DNA of 44,803 bases, taken from contig JAUCBJ010001103.1 of the NCBI GenBank assembly GCA_032718475.1, positions 1 through 44,803 of the forward strand. Direction: 5' to 3'. Positions within the stretch are counted from its first letter, which is position 1. Every line of letters starts with the position of its first letter. Of the stretch, positions 39,502 through 44,803 are shown in pieces. A program made the translations under genes and the position numbers. Source of the stretch: Nemertoderma westbladi. Taxonomy: Eukaryota; Xenacoelomorpha; Nemertodermatida; Nemertodermatidae. Below the pieces are notes generated by a model. The model did not search any database. It was not told where the DNA came from and saw nothing but the letters and a program-made list of their open reading frames with translations.

Positions 39502-39939
39502 GTCTAAAATCTACAAATTTTTACGAAAACGTCTGATTTTTGTTTGTACGTAGGTATTACTAGTCTTGATCCGACCGAAAAAAAAATTTGAAAAAATGTA
39601 CTGGGGTGGTTAAATATTGCAGCACCAAAATTACAAGTAGTGCACAATTTTCACAAAATTTGAAAGTTAAATTTTTCGGCTAATTGTTTTTCAATACAGG
39701 TTTTCTGGGGCGCAAAATACATTGGAAAATATTTAAAAATGATAGGATTACTATAAATGGCTGTTTAGTCCTCTCTGCGTAGGAAAAAAATGTAAAAAAA
39801 CAAATAACCAGCACTTTTCAGTTAGAACACAAAATTTTTAATTCATTTATACGATGCTATAAATTCATGTTTTCAGGTTTTCGAGGGCGCTGATTCTAAT
39901 GGAATACATTTCTAATATGCCAGATCATTGCTACTTGTA

Positions 39940-40260
39940 TTTTTGGCGTCGGATTCAGGACCCTCATAAACCCGTATAACGTAAGAAATAAGATGATACT
40001 ATCTACTGATCAATTTGCTTATTTTCAAAAAAAATTTGGTGCAGGCACAACAATTTTCACCCACCGGCGGGCGAAAAATACAAGTTTGAAAACTCTTATG
40101 GAATTTTTACTGATTCCATTGAATTCAGAACATTCACTAACCCATATAATGCAAGAAACAAGGTGACACAATCAATTGATATATTTGATGGTTTTCAAAA
40201 TTTGGTGCTAGCACCACATTTTGCACCCACTTCGGAAAAATACAAGTTTGTAAAAGCCTT
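39940..40260 (+). repeat. Degenerate direct repeat, about 170-bp period
   Basis: ACCCGTATAACGTAAGAAAT (39969) and ACCCATATAATGCAAGAAAC (40140), and AAATTTGGTGCAGGCAC (about 40034) and AAATTTGGTGCTAGCAC (about 40200), recur in the same order. Weaker similarity extends back towards 39600. Confidence 0.7.
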
Positions 40261-40269
40261 TGCTGAATT

Positions 40270-41780
40270 GCCCCGTTATTTTTATTATCTTTTACATTAA
40301 AATACTCTGTAGTTGATTTAATAAGTGTAAGAGACCGTATTATTGCTGTATCGGTGTTTTTAGAGGATCTAAGACCTATTTCCTCCGTATGTGTACTGTG
40401 AAAGGCATATTTTATGATTCTATGGCAATTCGTGACGCAAAGGGGTGATAGCTACTCTTGAACAGTAGTTACTATGACTACGGTTAACAGCTGACATTCA
40501 TACGTGTTGATTTCCTTTGTTCTACGGCGTCTCTCAGTTCAGTCAGCCAATGAGAGCGTTTTTGTGGCTCCTTGTACAGAAAATTTCCGAGAAATGACGC
40601 AATGCCTATGTGCAGTGTTTACATTCAGTCCTAAGCCAAAGAAAGAACGGCTTGGAAGTATTTTGTGCTTTACTGTTTTTTAGTCGTACACTAGTAGGTT
40701 TAATTATAAAGGGCATATATCCTTTAACTACCTACCTAACGACTACTGATGACTGATCATACATACTGACTGCTGAAACATTGTAAACTCATAACTATCA
40801 GTGTTTTCATTGTTGTTTTATACTGCTATTTACTGTCAGTTCTTCATAACATGGTTGATGAATTATTATATTTGGAATAACGATAAATAACCCCGAAACC
40901 CAATATTCTTGATATACCGAAGGTAAGAGAGAAAGGTTACCAATAACGATTGTGACTTATGTTAAAGTGGTTTGAAGTGAATCTAATGTTATTTGATAGA
41001 CCCTACATGATTCAGTCTGTGTTCCTTTTATATGTGACTAAAATCAGTGAAGATTGGCAAATTAGTGTGCAGTATTGTGCAGCATTGTGTATGAGTGAGT
41101 CTGTTAAAGAAGCATTCCTAAAGAATGCGCCATATATGTGAATTATAATTAAACCATATCGTTGTGAGTAGTTTAAGTCATAACTCTGTTTATATAGATA
41201 AAGCGCCACGTCCTAAAGGAACTGTTAATATTCCCGAAGGTGAATAATATTGTCAGAGATTATATAATACTGTCAGTCGAATAATACATTAGGCTTACAT
41301 AGCAACAAAATTAAACCGTCGAACCCAATCTCCCGGGAATCTCCAGCGGGTGAATGGTCGCGCACGGATTGGTTTCGACTAGTGTAGTGAATCAAATACG
41401 TGTCATATACTAAAAACTGATTTAATATCTAGAAGACATCTTAGTTTGGTGGGTTAAACTGCCAAAGGTCTAAAAGCGCGAACATTAAAGGATATAGCTT
41501 CTTTGTTGCAGTAAGCAATAAAGTTGAAAGTACCGGTCAACCGGTAAACCTGAACGGTACACCTGTAGGTCAGTAGGCCTAACTGTTCTAACCGGTACTG
41601 CCGTATAAGTACACTAGTATTATTCGATTTGATTGTTGTATACCGGTAGGCTGTTTAGGGGATTAGGGATTGATCACCCCTTATACCTTTATATGGTTTA
41701 CTTATCTCTGTCAAGTTTTATTTATTTGTAGGCCAGTATTGAACAGAAGGCGTGTAAACCTGATCAGATTGTACAGACAA
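40270..41780. other. No gene recognised; promoter-like words near 40550
   Basis: CAGCCAATGAGAG (CCAAT-type) at about 40543, TGACGCAA words nearby and TTAATTATAAAGG at about 40701 could mark a plus-strand promoter, possibly of the retroelement leading to the ORF at 43657. The 60-codon frame at 40959 has no recognisable domain. Confidence 0.3.
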
Positions 41781-42356
41781 TTTGTAGGCTGAGCTGTTGT
41801 CTGATTGCTGTTAAGTCTGAACGGATTACAGTGTGTGTAGAGCACTTGTCCGATTAAGTACGGTTAGGAAGTAGGGGCAGCCAATGCGGTAAGGTAAACC
41901 CCCAACTAAAGAATAAGTCGCACTACTGGGTTAGAGCGCATACTCCCTAATCATTTCGGAGTCTGCATGTCCTGTAGTTTATTTAGGCTTGAGAGTAGTC
42001 TGCCATCGTTTAGTCTGTACTTTGTTTGTGTAAGTCTGTACGGGTAGCGTATAATTTTATTTAGATAATTTGTAGGCTGGATAGTTGTCTGGCTGTTATT
42101 AAGTCTGAACGGATTGCCGCGTGTGTAGATCATCTGTCCGATTAAGTACGATTAGGCAGTAGGGGCAGCGAACGCTGTAAGGTAATCCCCCAACTAAAGA
42201 ATAAGTCGCACTACTGGGTTAGAGCGCATACTCCCTAATCATTTCGGAGTCTGCATATACCGTAGTTTGTTTAGGCTTGATAGTAGTCTGTCAGTGTTCG
42301 GTCTGTATTTTGTTTGAGTAGTTTGTACGCATAGCGTAATATTTATTATTCGGAGT
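41781..42356 (+). repeat. 288-bp tandem duplication
   Basis: Two successive units start with TTTGTAGGCT at 41781 and 42069 and share long identical blocks, such as CCCAACTAAAGAATAAGTCG and ACTACTGGGTTAGAGCGCAT, with scattered differences elsewhere. Confidence 0.92.
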
Positions 42357-43285
42357 TTATGCGATTATCCGCAACATTCATTCCCCAAGTTTGTTCCTAC
42401 AGTAATTGTGTTTGTTATACATACCGTTATAGTTAAATTAACCCCGGTACTACACGGGCTGCTCGGCGTAGGTAAAGACTGGTGATTTTGTGCATCGGTC
42501 ACTCCAGCAGATGCCGTGGTTCTTTTAGCTGTCCAAGTATATTTAACTACTGATTATCTGTTGTACAAGTACTTGTACCTAATTTAGGGTTTAGTGTACA
42601 GTGCTTTCCGAAGTAATTATTGTAGACATTATATTTGTGTTGTAAAGTGGTTGATAGGCACATTCGATTAGCTCTATTAACTTCTAGGTAGGAACACTCC
42701 GTGATACATAACGTAGAACCTATAGCGATACGGCTATAGGTCGTCAGGCGGTGGTATTTTCCTATCTAGACAACACAGTGTATTTACTACTACTTATTAT
42801 TTCAAATACCGTAGTACCCTGTCCGTTGTAATAACCGGTTTTCTAACCCTTTGTTAGGCTGGTTTGTAGACTTCTTGTAAAATTACCCTAAAAATTCGTA
42901 TTTTGTGTTTTTGTAAATTTTTGTGTTTATTTAGAGATTGTAATCTCAACCCGAATTGTACGTAATCTGTAGTATTAAGTAACTTAGGTAAATTATAATT
43001 ATTTGTTTTAGTGTCCTATACGTAACACTTCACTGAAAGCGCACCGCTTTGTGTAGTGATTACTCCCCAGAAATAATAACATTATTTCAAACATTGACTA
43101 GACCCATTAAAACGGGTATAAATACATTATAAATCAAATCTAACGATTTATAAATAGTAGACCTACCATATAACAATTAGGTCTCCATATCAGTTGGACT
43201 ACTGCTCAAATAACGGTAATAAAGTAAGTAAAGTAACAAAGTAACCCTAAAGTAACAGAAATTCAATTATTTGAAATAATTGATA

Positions 43286-43568
43286 TACCGGTATTTACGA
43301 TAGGCCTATTATCTTTATTTCTATAAATCTAGGCTGAAATTATACCGGTACTTGTAATTAATTCTAGTCCAGAATTATATATACTACAAACTGTAAGCTG
43401 TATACCGGTATTCCGATAGGCCTATTATATATTTATATATATTTGTGCTAAAATTATACCGGTATTCTGTGATAAACCTAGTCTGTAATAATAGTTATAT
43501 ATACTATAAGCATACCGGTATTCTAATATATTATATATATCACGCTACACTGAGTAGCAGTACCGGTA
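43286..43568. repeat. Periodic TACCGGTA palindromes
   Basis: TACCGGTA occurs at 43286, 43343, 43403, 43457, 43513 and 43561, spaced 48-60 bp. GATAGGCCTATTAT and CTAG words recur between them, so this is a degenerate tandem repeat of about 57 bp (or 115 bp for paired units) directly upstream of the gag ORF. The interval 42357-43285 shows no ORF. Confidence 0.85.
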
Positions 43569-43656
43569 ATTAATTACTAGGCTAGCAGTTAATACTGAGT
43601 TACTAGACTTACTCAGACTGTAATACAGCAGTAGACATTCAACGGTATATATAGTC

Positions 43657-44803
43657 ATGTCTGATACGAAGCAGAACCTGTCAGACAGTATATTAGATGT
43701 AACTATCTGCGACTCAGATAGAGACGTACAACAGTCTGGTCGCAAATCCAGTTCACCTCCCACTGTGAGGAAGGTCATCCCTCCAGTAGTAATAACAGAA
43801 CCTAGGCTGGTCCAACATCGTAGGTCTATCATAGGCACTCGAGCTCAGGTCAAGCGGGACCAAAGGGCAGCGGAACAGCAACAACCCGCTAGTCAAGAAT
43901 TTATTCCTCAGCGGCCCAGCAGCTCCAGTAGTGAGGATACTGTAGAGCTGACACCCGAGCGCGGAGCAGAGATGACGGATGCGGTTTATACGGATCCCCT
44001 TCTCATCCTTCCTGCAGCCGTGCTCGCTGGGTTATTGATCGCGGTGGAAGAACATCAGATCGATTGGGCGAGAAGTCAACGGTCAACTAGAGATAGCTAC
44101 GCGGGATACACGAGTGAAGAACTGAAGTCTATTGTCGAATCGCAATGGAATTTCCCCGGACCCGGACTCCCGTTTGATCTATCAGAAGCTGCCTGGGAAG
44201 ACATACACCGGATGGGAGTAGCCAAGGAAACCATCGATCCAGCTGTGTGGAAGAGGTCCGCAGCCGGATACGCACAGGGATTCTTCAGCTCTATGGAGCG
44301 AATAGAAAAGCAACTTTTTCAACAACCTCAAGGACCTCAAGAGCAGGGATCGCTGCTTTATCAAGTAAGAGAAAGAGTTCTGCGGATTAGGCTAATCTTA
44401 TCCGCCTTTGAGGAGGCTTCTAAAAGAAAACAAGACACGTCGTTGCAAGTTGCCGTAAAGACTTGGTTTCAACGGGTGAGTCGCCAGGTTCAAGGAGCAG
44501 CTCAGTGGAAAGCTCAGTTGGAGGAGCGCTCAACCCATGGAGAATCGACGGATGCTACTTTTTCCCAAGTGGAGAGTGAAGCGACGGCAGAGAAACCGCA
44601 TAAGAAGGATGCCATTGATATCTATCTGTCAGACTATCAGCGTTTTTTGGGAGATGAAGAGTTGAGGAGAAGGTTAGAGGGACTTAGCCCTAATAGCGAA
44701 GGAGCCAAACTCGTGTTAGATGCGATTGATGTGGATAGGTTAGCGGCGAACCAAGCTAAATTCGATGAACAACTCCGCATCGCTAGAGAACAAGAAGAAC
44801 AAG
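43657..44803 (+). CDS. BEL/Pao-like Gag, open to the window edge (partial)
   Basis: From the ATG at 43657, 382 codons stay open to the last base. Residues 1-105 are polar and disordered. Residues 106-290 are helical with TDPLLILPAAVLAG (112-125) and RERVLRIRLILSAF (238-251), matching TDPLMAPSPGLLISL and KERIIRIHIIISAF of the gag relic at 26188-27009. Residues 315-382 are charged and helical (YLSDYQRFLGDEELRRRL, EQLRIAREQEEQ), suggesting a coiled coil. Absence of introns and stops over 1.1 kb, the homology and a long repeat-rich leader favour gag of a BEL/Pao-like element. Zinc knuckles and pol should lie beyond the window. A domesticated gag gene is the alternative. Confidence 0.7.
   Translation, partial: MSDTKQNLSDSILDVTICDSDRDVQQSGRKSSSPPTVRKVIPPVVITEPRLVQHRRSIIGTRAQVKRDQRAAEQQQPASQEFIPQRPSSSSSEDTVELTPERGAEMTDAVYTDPLLILPAAVLAGLLIAVEEHQIDWARSQRSTRDSYAGYTSEELKSIVESQWNFPGPGLPFDLSEAAWEDIHRMGVAKETIDPAVWKRSAAGYAQGFFSSMERIEKQLFQQPQGPQEQGSLLYQVRERVLRIRLILSAFEEASKRKQDTSLQVAVKTWFQRVSRQVQGAAQWKAQLEERSTHGESTDATFSQVESEATAEKPHKKDAIDIYLSDYQRFLGDEELRRRLEGLSPNSEGAKLVLDAIDVDRLAANQAKFDEQLRIAREQEEQ

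Overview
This is eukaryotic, almost certainly animal, DNA: no prokaryotic operons or ribosome-binding sites, candidate GT-AG splicing, a MARVEL-type four-helix membrane protein gene, BEL/Pao and non-LTR retroelement relics, tRNA-derived promoters and very dense repeats. Recurrent words such as TAGGCCTA, TACCGGTA and GTACCGGTAC and many G or C homopolymers suggest a repeat-rich invertebrate, probably marine. I cannot fix the phylum. Ordinary genes are sparse and most of the sequence is mobile DNA. Layout: 1-1500, a 21-bp minisatellite and an inverted outpost. 1850-5340, inverted dispersed repeats and C/T-rich tandem repeats. 5350-9043 (minus), a long retroelement gag-like coding region with zinc knuckles, cut into reading frames mostly at poly-glycine-encoding G tracts. 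9650-10846, a fold-back element with nine 49-bp repeats. 11578-14572, an inverted-repeat-flanked segment holding a 412-bp tandem array. 15184-19863, a 4.7-kb unit with about 400-bp terminal inverted repeats and a small two-exon zinc-finger gene. 21123-21945 (minus), a decayed coding relic. 23048-23556, a MITE. 24430-27009 (minus), a BEL/Pao relic with gag fused to integrase by deletion. 28450-31360 (plus), an integrase C-terminal fragment followed by a decayed coding locus with two CCHC knuckles. 31915-34452, inverted repeats and two adjacent hairpins. 34740-37640, a decayed non-LTR retrotransposon interrupted by a 122-bp insertion. 38254-38925 (minus), an intact MARVEL-like gene. 41781-44803, a leader with tandem repeats followed by an open gag ORF that runs off the window. 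Main discovery: each full 412-bp unit at 12146-13972 carries a near-perfect hammerhead ribozyme core (CTGATGA, stem II, GAAA, palindromic ACGCGT stem III, GTA cleavage triplet, matching stem I), directly downstream of perfect tRNA-type A and B boxes. The array is flanked by a 12-bp direct repeat and sits in a host repeat whose uninterrupted copy lies next to it, so it is a real insertion. It looks like a metazoan retrozyme or SINE-like hammerhead element whose transcripts could self-cleave to 412-nt monomers. A second hammerhead-like motif lies on the minus strand at 35624-35667. The gag at the right edge and the gag relic at 26188-27009 share a recognisable core, so the window carries an old and a possibly intact member of one BEL/Pao-like lineage.
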